Shown piece by piece: positions 1 through 12,500 of a stretch of 64,000 nt of DNA. The first letter of the stretch is position 1. Every line of letters begins with the position of its first letter. Made by a program: the position numbers and the translations under genes. Origin of the DNA: Temnothorax longispinosus (taxonomy: Eukaryota > Arthropoda > Insecta > Hymenoptera > Formicidae); the NCBI RefSeq assembly GCF_030848805.1, contig NC_092364.1, positions 1-64,000 on the forward strand. Reading direction: 5' to 3'. The notes beneath the pieces are model-generated. The model did no database searches. It was given only the letters and a program-made list of their open reading frames with translations, and had not been told where the DNA came from.

Positions 1-86
1 TGTGCAGCTCATACTCTACAGCTTGTTGTAAATGAAGCTTTAGCATATCCAGAAATACAAGAGATTTGTCAGAAGGCTGGAAAAGT
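1..86 (+). mobile_element. hAT-type transposase fragment (cut by window start and gap)
   Basis: The first 86 bases are open in plus frame 1 and translate to a peptide beginning CAAHTLQLVVNEAL and ending QEICQKAGKV. The Cys-Ala-Ala-His-Thr-Leu-x-Leu pattern followed by an alpha-helical stretch is typical of the N-terminal part of the catalytic region of hAT-superfamily (BED-finger) transposases. Only this piece is visible: the left side lies outside the window and the right side runs into the N gap. It is therefore impossible to say whether the copy is intact. The assignment rests on motif recognition only. Confidence 0.6.
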
Positions 87-586
87 NNNNNNNNNNNNNN
101 NNNNNNNNNNNNNNNNNNNNNNNNNNNNNNNNNNNNNNNNNNNNNNNNNNNNNNNNNNNNNNNNNNNNNNNNNNNNNNNNNNNNNNNNNNNNNNNNNNNN
201 NNNNNNNNNNNNNNNNNNNNNNNNNNNNNNNNNNNNNNNNNNNNNNNNNNNNNNNNNNNNNNNNNNNNNNNNNNNNNNNNNNNNNNNNNNNNNNNNNNNN
301 NNNNNNNNNNNNNNNNNNNNNNNNNNNNNNNNNNNNNNNNNNNNNNNNNNNNNNNNNNNNNNNNNNNNNNNNNNNNNNNNNNNNNNNNNNNNNNNNNNNN
401 NNNNNNNNNNNNNNNNNNNNNNNNNNNNNNNNNNNNNNNNNNNNNNNNNNNNNNNNNNNNNNNNNNNNNNNNNNNNNNNNNNNNNNNNNNNNNNNNNNNN
501 NNNNNNNNNNNNNNNNNNNNNNNNNNNNNNNNNNNNNNNNNNNNNNNNNNNNNNNNNNNNNNNNNNNNNNNNNNNNNNNNNNNNNN
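87..586. other. assembly gap (500 N)
   Basis: Exactly 500 consecutive N bases. The round size suggests a placeholder rather than a measured gap. It separates the transposase fragment from the satellite, so the real satellite array is probably longer than what is shown. Confidence 0.99.
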
Positions 587-2045
587 GCGCTGCTTATGAT
601 TGAAATTAAGTCCAGCTCACAAGGGCCTGCAGGAACAACCAATCGGCACTGCTTATGATTGAAATTAAGTCCAGCTCACAAGGGCCTGCAGTAACAACCA
701 ATCGGCGCTGCTTAACATTGAAATTAAGTCCAACTCACAAGGGCCTGCAGGAACAACCAATCGGCGCTTCTTAAAATTGAAATTAAGTCCAGCTCACAAG
801 GGCCTGCAGGAACAACCAATCGGGGCCGAGATAAGCGGCGCTGGTTAAAATTGAAATTAAGTCCAGCTCACAAGGCCTGCAGGAACAACCAATCGGGGCC
901 GAGATAAGCGGCGCTGGTTAAAATTGAAATTAAGTCCAACTCACAATGGTCTGGAGGAACAACCAATCGGGGCCGAGATAAACGGCGCTGGTTAAAATTG
1001 AAATTAAGTCCAACTCACAATGACCTGCAGGAACAACCAATCGGGGCCGAGATAAGCGGCGCTGGTTAAAATTGAAATTAAGTCCAACTCACAATGGCCT
1101 GGAGAACAACCAATCGGGCCGAGATAAGCGGCGCTGGTTAAAATTGAAATTAAGTCCAGCTCACCAGGGCCTGCAGGAACAACCAATCGAGGCCGAGATA
1201 AGCGGCGCTGGTTAAAATTGAAATTAAGTCCAGCTCACAAGGGCCTGCAGGAACAACCAATCGGCGCTGCTTATGATTGAAATTAAGTCCAGCTCACAAG
1301 GGCCTGCAGGAACAACCAATCGGCGCTGCTTATGATTGAAATTAAATCCAGCTCACAAGGGCCTGCACTAACAACCAATCGGCGCTGCTTAAAATTGAAA
1401 TTAAGTCCAACTCACAAGGGCTTGCAGAAACCACCAATCGGCGCTTCTTAAAATTGAAATTAAGCCTAACTCACAATGACCTGCAGGAACAACCAATCGG
1501 GGCCGAGATAAACGGCGCTGGTTAAAATTGAAATTAAGTCCAACTCACAATGACCTGCAGGAACAACCAATCGGGGCCGAGATAAGCGGCGCTGGTTAAA
1601 ATTGAAATTAAGTCCAGCTCACAAGGGCCTGCAGGAACAACCAATCGGCGCTGGTTAAAATTGAAATTAAGTCCAACTCACAATGGTCTGGAGGAACAAC
1701 CAATCGGGGCCGAGATAAACGGCGTTGGTTAAAATTGAAATTAAGTCCAACTCACAATGGTCTGGAGGAACAACCAATCGGGGCCGAGATAAACGGCGCT
1801 GGTTAAAATTGAAATTAAGTCCAACTCACAATGACCTGCAGGAACAACCAATCGGGGCCGAGATAAGCGGCGCTGGTTAAAATTGAAATTAAGTCCAGCT
1901 CACAAGGGCCTGCAGGAACAACCAATCGGCGCTGCTTAAATTTGAAATTAAGTCCAGCTCACAAGGGCCGGCAGGAACAACCAATCGGCGCTGCTTAAAA
2001 TTGAAATTAAGTCCAGCTCACAAGAGCCTGCAGGAACAACCAATC
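587..2045. repeat. satellite array, monomer type A (about 62 or 79 bp)
   Basis: More than 20 head-to-tail copies share the core TTGAAATTAAGTCCA, CTCACAAGGGCCTGCAGG and AACAACCAATCGG. Two length forms alternate: a short form of about 62 bp, and a longer form of about 79 bp that adds GGGCCGAGATAAGCGGCG after the CCAATCGG. Copies differ by a few substitutions and single-base indels (for example the GCCTGGAGAACAACC variant near 1097). There is no coding potential; open frames through the array are artefacts of the period. Confidence 0.95.
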
Positions 2046-2535
2046 GGCGTAGCGATACGCTGCGCTTAAAGTTTAAATTAGATCTAACTCCCTAGGGGCC
2101 TGCAGAACAACGAATCGGCGCAGCGATACGCGGCGCTTAAAGTTTAAATTAGATCTAACTCCCTAATGGCCTGTAGAACAACCAATCGGCGTAGCGATAC
2201 GCTGCGCTTAAAGTTGAAATTAGATCTAACTCCCTAGGGGCCTGCAGAACAACCAATCGGCGCAGCGATACGCTGCGCTTAAAGTTGAAATTAGATCTAA
2301 CTCCCTAGGGGCCTGCAGAACAACCAATCGGCGCAGCGATACGCTGCGCTTAAAGTTGAAATTAGATCTGACTCCCTAGGGGCCTGTAGAACAACCAATC
2401 GGCGTAGCGATACGCTGCGCTTAAAGTTTAAATTAGATCTAACTCCCTAGGGGCCTGTAGAACAACCAATCGGCGTAGCGATACGCTGCGCTTAAAGTTT
2501 AAATTAGATCTAACTCCCTAGGAACCTGCAGCACA
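2046..2535. repeat. satellite array, monomer type B (about 69 bp)
   Basis: About seven tandem copies of a related but distinct monomer. Each contains GCGATACGCTGCGCTTAAAG, AATTAGATCTAACTCCCTAG, GGGCCTGCAGAACAACC and AATCGGCG. It shares the GGGCCTGCAG and AACAACCAATCGG blocks with type A but differs in between, so A and B look like diverged daughters of one ancestral unit. The change from A to B is abrupt near 2046. Confidence 0.93.
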
Positions 2536-2715
2536 AGAGATATTTTTGGACTGAGATATTTTTGGACTGAGATATTTTTGGACTGAGATATTTTTGGACT
2601 GAGATATTTTTGGACTGAGACATTTTAGACTGAGATATTTTTGGACTAAGACATTTTGGACTGAGATATTATAGACAAGATATTTTTGCTGATATGTTTT
2701 GGGCTGAGATAAAAT
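2536..2715. repeat. 17-bp tandem array interrupting the satellite
   Basis: About ten copies of a unit reading GAGATATTTTTGGACT. The first five are perfect; later copies decay (GACATTTTGGACT, GATATTATAGAC, GATATGTTTTGGGCT). The unit is AT-rich, has no similarity to the flanking satellite monomers, and ends in a short GGGGGGTCACC stretch before type B monomers resume. Confidence 0.93.
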
Positions 2716-3125
2716 GGGGGGTCACCGGCGCAGCGATACGCGGCGCTTAAAGTTTAAATTAAATATAACTCCCGCGAGCCTGCAGAACAACCAATCAGCG
2801 CAGCGATACGCGGCGCTCAAAGTTTAAATTAGATCTAACTCCCTAGGGGCCTGCAGTCAACCAATCGGCGTAGCGATACGCTGCGCTTAAAGTTTAAATT
2901 AGATCTAACTCCCTAGGGGCCTGTAGAACAACCAATCGGCGTAGCAATACGCTGCGCTTAAAGTTGAAATTAGATCTAACTCCCTAGGGGCCTGCAAAAC
3001 AACCAATCGGCGTAGCGATACGCGGCGCTTAAAATTTCAATTAAATATAACTCTCGCGAGCCTGCAGAATAACAAATCGGCGCCACGATACGTAGCTTAA
3101 AATTTAAATTAAATATTACTCCATT
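2716..3125. repeat. satellite array type B, degenerating edge
   Basis: Five to six further B-type monomers with increasing divergence toward the right (AAATATAACTCCCGCGAGCC replacing the AGATCTAACTCCCTAGGGG block). The last recognisable piece ends about 3120, where unique sequence begins. The rising divergence toward the array edge is what unequal crossover predicts for an array boundary. Confidence 0.9.
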
Positions 3126-3524
3126 GATGTTATTATAAAATTTCGCACTAGTGTATTTAATTTAGGTCATCGAAGGAATTGGAAAAATTGTATTATACCG
3201 AATAGAAAAATAGACGCCAATAAGATGTCGATTAAAACGGTTTTGATCTGTTTAATAATTTTCACTGACATTTCATTATTGTACCGTCTTGAGGATAACG
3301 TGTGACAAGAGACGAATGTATATCGCTTTCCAGCGCATTAGATTTCACATTTCAGTATAGTATATAATTGACTGAAACAAACTACATATAAATATCGGTC
3401 AGAATCTGCTCGAATCTTGTAAGCCTAGCTCTATCGAGCACGCCTCGAGTATATTGATCAATATTGTAGTTGCTTTCGGTTTTTGAGTCCTATCGCTATC
3501 GACGAGTCCTTTTATATTATTCAT
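3126..3524. other. 3' flank of Larp6
   Basis: About 400 bases of AT-rich unique sequence between the satellite edge and the Larp6 stop codon. No open frame or repeat is convincing. It probably contains the Larp6 3' untranslated region on the minus strand. Confidence 0.5.
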
Positions 3525-6500
3525 TCAATGGATAGGTTCCACAGACGTTATTCTTGCGGAACGACCGAAAAAGCCACGAGTACCATCGGGTCCTGATGGC
3601 ATTCTCATCACGTTCTCAGGCACGTGCATTATCGCGATGCTGTTATTGCTTCTCGATCGATAGAATACATTCTGTTCCGACGTTGAAGAGCACAAGGATC
3701 CTCTCCTGATGTTCGTATCGTAATCGCGACTGTATGTCGAGAGTCTTCTTGATAACGGTCCATAATCGGCCGATCCACGACGATTTGCGATATAGCAACT
3801 TCCCCGGCACTCCATCGGAGAACCTGTGATAAGTAATAAGTGATAAATAAATGATTGTATCATTTCGAGTAAACATATGTTGATATGTTGCGCAACACGT
3901 AAAAAAATCTACGTGATAGAATGTACCACGGGCAAAAATTGATTGTCCCGCGATCGACATGTCCATTGCGTAACGATATATCGTATATACGCTATATATG
4001 ATTACTAACCAGTGGCAGAACAGCAAGAGTAACGGCGATTTTCATGATGATAGAACGTATTCGAGTAACTTGGATGAAAGAAAGCTGCTTCGGAACCAGA
4101 CGAGCAGGTGGAGTAACGTCTACCAGAGTCTGAACTAGAACCAGAACCGGAACAGGAAGACAGACGCCGAAACACAAAACCGTTCTCGGAACTGGATATG
4201 GAGCAGGAAGAGAGCTTACGAGATAAACACGTGTCCGGTGATGGTGGCCCTGCTATAATAAGACAGATGATTGCGTGTTCAAGGCATTGTTGATTGAAAA
4301 GTTTAATAGTACAGAAATTACAATTATTAATAAATCCTATAAAAATTAATTGTACTTTTCTTTTTTTTTTTCTAACGAAAAAGATCTTAAAACGCCGCGT
4401 ATTTTTTAATTTCGTACTACTTACACGCAGACTTTCCCGTACGCAAGCGCGCGAGGGAAAGAAAACAATTTTTTGCTGCGACAAAACCCTTATTTAAGAT
4501 TTAAAAATTAATCGTTCGGAGAAATCTAATTTTAAAAACCAAAGAAATGGTAATAAAACGATGAAAGATTAACAAAGAAAGAGCTATTTAAAATTAATCA
4601 AATAAATATAGATCAACGATTGGTCTATGATATCCTGTATATATAGTAGTACACGATATTTTCTTACGATATGATACCTTGGAAGGGATAACTCGTCGTA
4701 TGAACGTGACACATTGGATACCCCTGAAAGCCTCTCTGAAGCCTTACTCTCCCATCCTCTGGCTCGGATCCACTGGGACAACTGGACGAGTTGTGCGTGT
4801 CTTCCCTCGCTACTCTATTGAGACTACATTTCTTCGCAGGCTGGTGCTTTCTTCTCTTGTCAACCGACGGTCGTAATTCAAATACTTTCGCATCGCCCAA
4901 GGCCATTTGCATGGCGATTCGCGTGGAAGCTGAATCCGTGAACTCGACCATGGCACACTCCTCGATGGAAACCACGTCTGGTCTTTTGGCGATTGCCTGT
5001 CGCACCTAAATAACGCGTGTAAAAATTTTATTTTCTATTTCGATATCGTTAGATCTGGTTCGACATCATCGACTCTCAAGAATATTATGCAAAACGAGAT
5101 TTATGCACACATAATGCCTATCCGCGACTGATTATTTACAACACACATCACACACACATGCGCGCGCCATAATGTGTGTGTGTGTGTATGTATACAATCT
5201 ATACACATATACATATATTATAACGCTGCAACGTGATGTTTGCAAAAAATAGGATACTTTTGTACTTGTACGACCAAGATTTAACAGTCATTCATCTGTT
5301 TAGGTAAAAACATTTAATCGAAACTAATAATTAATAAGGAAAATTTAAATTCTAGTGAATTGCAGGTGGTACGACGTACATGTCTCATACTGGTAATACA
5401 ACTGGAAAAGATAGTTTTTTCCAAAGATATAAAAAAATATTGTAAATATAAATGTATAGATTATGTGTTTGATAATAGCTGACGTAACGATTGAATAATC
5501 TACTACTGCGGTGGAAACCTTATGTAGTTTTCTATGGATCAACTGTAGCTTGTTATTAGGTGTGATAAATTGATTATGTACAACATGTACGAACGTTACG
5601 TCACAGTGAGTTAGGCCATGTGCCGTGATTATGTCACGATAGAGTGCACGTGTGGAAAATTTGACGGGCGACAGGATGGAAACGTAATAAATAAGCATTA
5701 CCCGTGTTACCGGTTATTATCAAAGAACTCGGTAATGTTCCAGTCTGTGGAATTGTCGACAGTACGTGAGGAACGTGTGACACTAGGAATTTCGCAAATT
5801 ACATTAATTTTTCTATCGATAATTAGTAGCCTCCTTTATGCGCGTTTTTACCTCATGCATCTTCTAGAGAACATAAGAACGACGATCCAAAAAGATATCA
5901 TAACGGTGTGCGAAGAGGGGAGAAAAAGACGTAACATTAACGCGATGTGAGTATAATATTTCAAAATATACGTATACTTTGTGTCACATCTCTACGCATG
6001 TACATAGATAAATTCTCTAACTCTAAAGTGTAAAAACCATTGAAATTCGTAGGTATATTCTTCGACTGATTCGTGCGCAGCTACATTATCTTTTTCTTAG
6101 CCGAAGAGTTGAATGGACACTTTACGAGTTATATCTAAAAAATGAAAAACCGTGTCTGCAAAAATTAAAACTATAAATCTAATTATTTAAGGCTGCACGT
6201 CCAGAACCACGTTTTTAACGCTCGCGAGCGTTGTTTTATCTGTTACTTTCATAAAGTTGAACAAGGACAGAACAGGACAGAACACACTCAAAATAGCGCA
6301 CAAAACAGCCTAAATCTATATATTACATATGATAACGTATATCTGTTAAATTTATATTTGAAAATGCACCTAAACAGAAAACTTAAATTGAACAAATATC
6401 GCGTTGCAGAGTAGGACTCACAGTAAAAGAGTAAAATATTTTGCTATTCGTTATTCGCATCAACGATGTGCGTCCAGTTAGAGAGAGAGAGAGAGAAAAC

Positions 6501-7299
6501 GTTTTACCTCAGGAGGTATGGGACGTCCAGGTTTGAGAACCCTTATCAGCGCTATCTCACCACAAGGTTTAAAAATCTCAGCGACAGATTCAACCGTTAA
6601 TTTCTCTATCGGTAATCCAGCCGCTAAAATGGTCCTGGAAGGAGCTGTCTGATCAAAAGGTGGTAAAGGATTCACTCTACGCAATTTAGTCCCTTGTGGA
6701 TTAACCTCGAGCTTCTTAGATCTCGTTAAAGCCGCTCCGACTGCTCTCCAATCCCTGCTGAGATGCTTCACCTTTTTAAAGCTGGATATCAATTTAAGGG
6801 ATACGTAACCTTCTTTGTTTCTTTTCACGTGTTTCAATAAAAACGCATCCTTTATGATATTTTCGTCGGAAAAGTAATATTCCACCTGGGCGCATATCTT
6901 GTCGGCTAACTCGTCCGTCGGCATCACGAACGTATTCGTCGTTTTCTCAACCGTTGATTTCGCTGATTCCGTTACGTCCGTTGATTCCGTTGGAGCGTCC
7001 GACGGTACATCCACTCGTCTCTCCACTTGTATAACTTCTTTCGACGCAACATCATCCACAGAGTCCGCACCCGAATCTTGTTCAATATCACGTCCCTTTA
7101 CGAACCTGATCTCGCTATCGTAATCCGACAAGTCGGCCTCGTCGCTCTTGGAACCTCTTCTGTCGAAAGAAAGACTCAAGTCGCTGTCTACGGAGGAAAT
7201 GCTGTCCTTTGTTTCAGATTTCTTCATGCGGGGAGCTGGTGAGGATGGCAGATCGTTCGTGATCCGCTCCTTTAAATCTTGAGATACTTCCAACTCCAT
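3525..7299 (-). CDS. Larp6: La-related protein 6 (LARP6)
   Basis: RNA-binding protein of the La-related family; vertebrate LARP6 binds collagen mRNA stem-loops and the fly homologue acts in the male germ line. Four coding exons, minus strand: 7299-6508, 5005-4678, 4252-4010 and 3823-3525, all joined in phase, giving 553 residues. After an acidic, Ser-rich N terminus the La motif lies at about residues 131-215 (KICAQVEYYFSDENI, then AFLLKHVKRN and GYVSLKLISSFKKVK). An RRM follows at about 222-310 (RTILAAGLP, then ECAMVEF). The C-terminal third is Ser/Arg/Cys-rich with repeated RRLSSCS and RRGS motifs and ends with a SUZ-C type box (MPSGPDGTRGFF), as in vertebrate LARP6. The third-exon acceptor could be 3 bases further in (4249). 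The 1.5-kb first intron holds a candidate plus-strand gene. Confidence 0.93.
5735..6176 (+). CDS. candidate small single-pass membrane protein nested in a Larp6 intron
   Basis: Not recognised. On the plus strand inside Larp6 intron 1, an ATG at 5735 (MFQSVELSTVREER) opens a frame that runs to a strong splice donor, GAT|GTGAGT, at 5946. A 154-base intron ends in a good polypyrimidine acceptor, CTTTTTCTTAG, at 6100. The frame then continues in phase for 25 codons (RRVEWTLYELYLKNEKPC) to a TAA at 6176. The product would be 95 residues, with a hydrophobic segment ITLIFLSIISSLLY near residues 20-35 and a basic, helix-rich tail. The frame is also open upstream to an ATG at 5618 (134 residues). The phase-matched donor and acceptor and the membrane segment support it; there is no known family, and it could still be chance. 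Confidence 0.4.
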
Positions 7300-9516
7300 A
7301 TTTTTATCAAAGTAAAGCGACTATATCTCTATCCGAGAGATTGTAAAAAAGCAACTTATAGTTTGTAACCACGCGCTTTTTTTAATGAAGATTATATTCT
7401 CTCTTTGGCGTTTACAAACGTTTCGTCGTGTGTTACATCAAGAATATATACATATAATATATATTTGGCCCGTGCCATATGTATATAATATCGTATTCTC
7501 TTCTTTGTAACACTGATATGTTTTATTGTCAGTATTGAAGAAAAGAGTTGTGCGAAAACACAAGCATAAAAATTGAACGACCGACGAGCGCGTGCTTGTC
7601 GCTCACACTGACCTTCCGTTCTGCGCGCGATCCGTTTTATAGCCGCGGCCAAGTTCGGTGCGTAGTGAAGCTACACGGGTCTCGTGGCCGCTCGTGGCCT
7701 TCTTGAATACCGGTCAAGAATGAGACATTCGGCGAATGACCGAAGGGCACTCGACGTGAACCTTGAGCGAAGGAAAGGGAGTTTATAATACAAAGACGTG
7801 CCTCCGCGACGAGAGAGAGAGAGAGACGTGAACGTATTTTTTTTAGTCACACGCACGCACAAATACGGGAATAATGGTTTAATTGATAATTTAAGTGATA
7901 AAAGTCAATTTATATAATAATCTCGAACACGCGTCAAATATTTAAATTTTAAACGTAAAAGTATAAAAAATTTATATCGATACCCTACTCCCTACTATCG
8001 CTACGCATGAGCTGTTTACAACGTTACGTTACGCATCTCGAATCGAATCTATCGTAGAGTACGTCAAACTGTCAAACGTCAGACCGTGTCGCACAGACGT
8101 GATGGTCACTGCTGGTCACCGGCAGGCAGGCAAGGACTTACGAGATGAGTTACGAGACAAACTTAACCAGACTTAACCTCGGTAAAGCCCTGGGGGTACA
8201 CTCGCGCGAACGACGCGCGTTGCATTTGTACGCCAATGGCATAATAATATATAGGTCAAGTCCGGCTGGCCACATATATGGCCATGAAGGACGACGAAGC
8301 GAACTCTGAGTAAGTCGTCGAAATGAAAGGCTACGGTCTCCCTCGCGTCCAGGCCTCTAAAGCCCCTAAGGCTTGGCTCCTAAAGGCAAACGCAAAACTT
8401 CGACCTTCCACGGAGTTCCACGCGGCCCCTTACGGACCCCTACGGTCCCATTCGACTCTTCAGGCCTCGCGCACTCGCGTCGCACCGCGCGCGCACCAAG
8501 AGTCAAGAGCCGGATTATTTTAAAAGAGCAGGGTGAGATAACCTTGGTCTTGACTGAAGAGATTAACGAAGGAGAAGAGTGAAAGACGTGGGAGGAAAAA
8601 CAAAACGACATAACGCTACGTAGATCGATTCTTTTCGTCATTTCATTCTACGTATAAAAACATTATTGCAAGTTTTTAGAAAAATTAATTGAGGAATGAT
8701 GACGTTGCATAGATAAGCACGTCAACATTATTATTATACATAAAAGACAAATGTATTTAAAAAAAAAATGGTATGCGTAATGAAAAGAGTCACGTTGAAT
8801 GAAAAAGCGCCACGAGGCGCTTCACTTTTAAACCTTTAAATAAGAAAACAAAGATAACCCTTGTATTTTGAAGAATGAGCGATGAATAAACGTCTAATTT
8901 TATACGTAATAAAGAATTGTTTTTGCTTTAAACCAATATTTTATTATAATACGCGTAAAGTGTGATACCATCTAAAATAATTATGTCGATCGTAAAATGT
9001 CCATCTCGAAACAAAACTACTTATACACGTTGAAAAATTTTCCTTCTTTCTTTCACTACTTGTAGAAATATATAATCATGTAGAAAGAGATGTAAAAGAT
9101 TCAGACATATCTTTGCATCTATAAATTAAAAATACCTAAATATTTATATGCATATGTTCTAACGAGACATATATCTTGCATTCCTAACGATACTGTGAAC
9201 AATGCTGTTTTATTATCGATTTTGAAATGTCAGCGTGACCTGAAATTAAAAAATATAAAATGCATTTCCCATAACATATGTGCGTGATGACTTGACAACA
9301 AACGTATCTATAGTGCATACACCTGCTTATCGAAACATTGAACGAATGTACAACTAAGAAAAGTATTTGGACAAAAGTAACTTCGTGCTTTGCACGCGGT
9401 TTAAAAAATAAAAGACGTTGGCTACGTATACAAATCAAAGAGATGTAAGTAAATAAAAAAAGATCGTCTTATCCACCGCGTGTTCCAAGTTTTAAATAAA
9501 TTTTACGTTTATAATA
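7300..9516. other. Larp6 - CNOT10 spacer
   Basis: About 2.2 kb without a convincing gene. Bases 7300-8600 are richer in CpG (GCGCGC and ACGCG clusters around 7560-7700 and 8200-8500) and probably include the Larp6 promoter and 5' untranslated region. Overlapping short open frames at 8320-8640 on both strands have no recognisable domains. 8650-9516 is AT-rich and likely contains the CNOT10 3' untranslated region. Confidence 0.5.
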
Positions 9517-12500
9517 CTAAAAAAAGATATTACCTAATTGTAGCTCTATATACAAGGCCAACATTATCACTTGTATAGGTATATCACACGCTGGTTCTTT
9601 TGACATCCATATCTGAAATAAAAATTACGTGATAGAAATAGCGTTTCATATGAAAGGCAAATGAAAAAAAATTTCATGTATCATTAATGTGTTCTTTTTT
9701 ATTATTGTCTTAATCTCTTAATATTATAAACGAAATCAGAATGTGAAGGTTTCAACGGGACACTAAGTATAGTAAAACGTTAACGTATAATAGAAAAAAT
9801 ATATCTTATACATTATGTATTACATTAATCTTGATATAAATATACTTGCTTGTTTCAAAGTTTCTCCAGATTTGTCTAGTTCGCCTCGTATGGCATAAGC
9901 CACAGCCAAGTTGTAACGTATTACAGCAATGCCAGTAGAAACTGTTGTGGGATACCATGCTATACGTCAAAGCAACAAAATATTTATTTCCGAGATATTT
10001 TATTTAAACGTTCGTATTATTATTATTATTAACACTAAATATTATTGAAAATCTGGAAAAAGTGATTAGGTAAAAGGAAGGTGGCGTAGTAAATGGACAG
10101 GTTGAATATCTTTCGCGAAAGGAACCATCGAAATATCACGTAAACGGTGAAAAAAATATAACCGAATGAAAAAAATAATAACAATATAGATATGAAAAAG
10201 AAGTAATACGGTGAAAAAGATTCAAATCATATATATCATATATCTTTTACAATAAATATAATTTTTTGAAACTCTTATCTACGTTTTATCTCTATCGATG
10301 TTTGATACAAAATAATCCAAAATGATCAAAAGTACACAGATTTGTCTTAGAAAAAGACAAATCTGTCAATTTTTTTCCACGATTTGTAATCAATTTTTTG
10401 CTGAATCTTGTATTTAAAAGAAATAAGTAAAGAAAAATAAATACAACCTAGCAGACCATGAAAATGGTCTCGGATGTCCCTCTCTTTTTAATTTTCAACG
10501 CACGCACGCGCGCGCGCGCGCGCACACACACACACACACTCTGTATATAATTTTCTAAATTTACCTCTTACAGGCTTTACCGTAATTTCCTCCACCTTTT
10601 CTTTATCCTTCTCTTGAATTTCTGGCATGGATATAAATGTATTTAAATCTTGAAGATTTTCTAGCTTAAGGTACTCTAGTGCCTCGCTAATTTTGTCCAT
10701 GAATATTAAACTTTCAGCGGCGTACAAGTTGCCTAGCATTTTATATGCTCCAGGTAACTTGTTAAAGCTTAATAGAGTTTTTGCATGTTCCAGAGAAAGT
10801 ATATAATCTCCAAGACACAAAGAGACATAAGCGCTAGCAGCCAAGACACTAATTTTTAAGTTAAAAGATTCGATAGCTGTAGCTCGTGACATTAATGTTA
10901 CATGCTGGATACCTGAAATACGTATATACAAGGTAGCGTTGTGCGAGCGGAATATCATATATATATGCGGTGTAAATTATACGCTATACCTAACGTGTGA
11001 CCAGATATTACGGATAGTGACACTGACGTCGTCATAGTTGTTACAGGTACGTTTGGCTCCGTCGTGTTCGGTAGTAAAAGTAATGCATTTTTCAGACATA
11101 AATAACCAAATTCCAATGTTGGTTGTGGGATTGCATAGGATAGTCCTTCCGAATGATATCTACGGTCTTTCGAAAGAGATGTGGCTAATATAATTTTTTT
11201 ATGGATACCAGAACCTATTATCTTCTGCACCAAATCTTTACGCCGTTTTGGAATATTGAAATCGACCTCGTTTGACTAAAAAATATATAGGACAGAAGCA
11301 CGGTACACGTGTATTATTATGCGCCGTAGATAAGAACGCACATGTGTGCGTTTATTTTACATATTCCGTGACGAACGATAGTACGTGCAGCAAATAGTAA
11401 ATGTTTCCAAAATGATGTTGATCGTGGTTAAGAAGTATATACGTTGAAAGAGTATGTGAAACCAATATCACACGTGCAACTTACATATTTATGACTGTAG
11501 ATACAACATTCTGCCATTCTGAGCAAGAGTTTAGGATTATTGTGTACCTTCTGTGCTACTTCTGTGAAGCAATCAAAAGCTTTGGACGCTTTACCAGCGT
11601 ACAACAACGCGACACCTAAACTGTACATTAACTCGTAATGTTTATTGCCACCAAGCGTGTATAATGGTTGAGAAGACAAAGGATCTGTAATCAAGTTTTA
11701 TTAATTATTAATATTGGCATCATATGTGCATACGTCATTTAGACGAATGCCAAAAATATGAACAACTCTTTTTTCACGCTATAAATGCTTGCTTAGATCC
11801 AAGTGTACCGTAATATTAGTCTTGGTGATATTTTACGGAAACATGATCTTACTTTTCGCACTCTTCGTGAATATTCAACCGTCGTAGGGACGAAACAAAA
11901 CGTAACCATTTAAAAAATAAAGATAAAAAAGAGACACGTTTACGTGCGTTGTATTTAAATTTACATTTAATAATTCTAAAACGTACCAATGTCTTTGACT
12001 TGCATGCTCTCCAACGCACATTTATTTGCGCGCAAAGCTCTCTGAAGATAAGAACAAGCCAGAATAGGTTTACCCATCGCGAGATGCAGACATGCCATAT
12101 TGTTATAAAACAAAACAGCCGAAGATTCCCCACATAATCTGTAAATCGTAAGTACATCGATACACGGTGTTTTAGAATCGAGCTGACATCTACTTGAACA
12201 TTTTTGCTCATCTTAAACAGCAGATTTAGACTTTTTTTCCAAGTAAAGATGGAAAAACTAATGGATTGAAACTGAAATGGCGTATGAACCACGTGTTTTC
12301 ACAGGTGTCTACGGTGGAGCGATTGAAAAATGTACGTGCATTTTTTTTCTCACGAATCCACTCGTCTATTAACTTATGTTTTCGTTTGTTATGTTCCCTT
12401 TGACGGATATAACGCACAGCTATCGTGCTCGTCGTCGTGTTGAGAAAAAGTAAAAATGTTCAAGGTAGATGGACGTATATCGTTTCACGTTGTATAACAA

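Noticed and set aside
40..642. Open frames spanning the N gap
   Set aside because: They exist only because unknown bases are not read as stops.
587..3120. Regularly spaced repeats resembling a CRISPR array
   Set aside because: The repeats are head-to-tail satellite monomers with no unique spacers and no cas genes, in a eukaryotic genome.
8323..8641. Overlapping open frames on both strands in the Larp6-CNOT10 spacer
   Set aside because: Three mutually overlapping frames in a CpG-rich block, none with a domain or splice support; composition alone explains them.
9184..9438. 84-codon minus-strand frame downstream of CNOT10 considered as its missing last exon
   Set aside because: Its peptide shows no resemblance to the CNOT10 C terminus and no acceptor in the needed phase precedes it.
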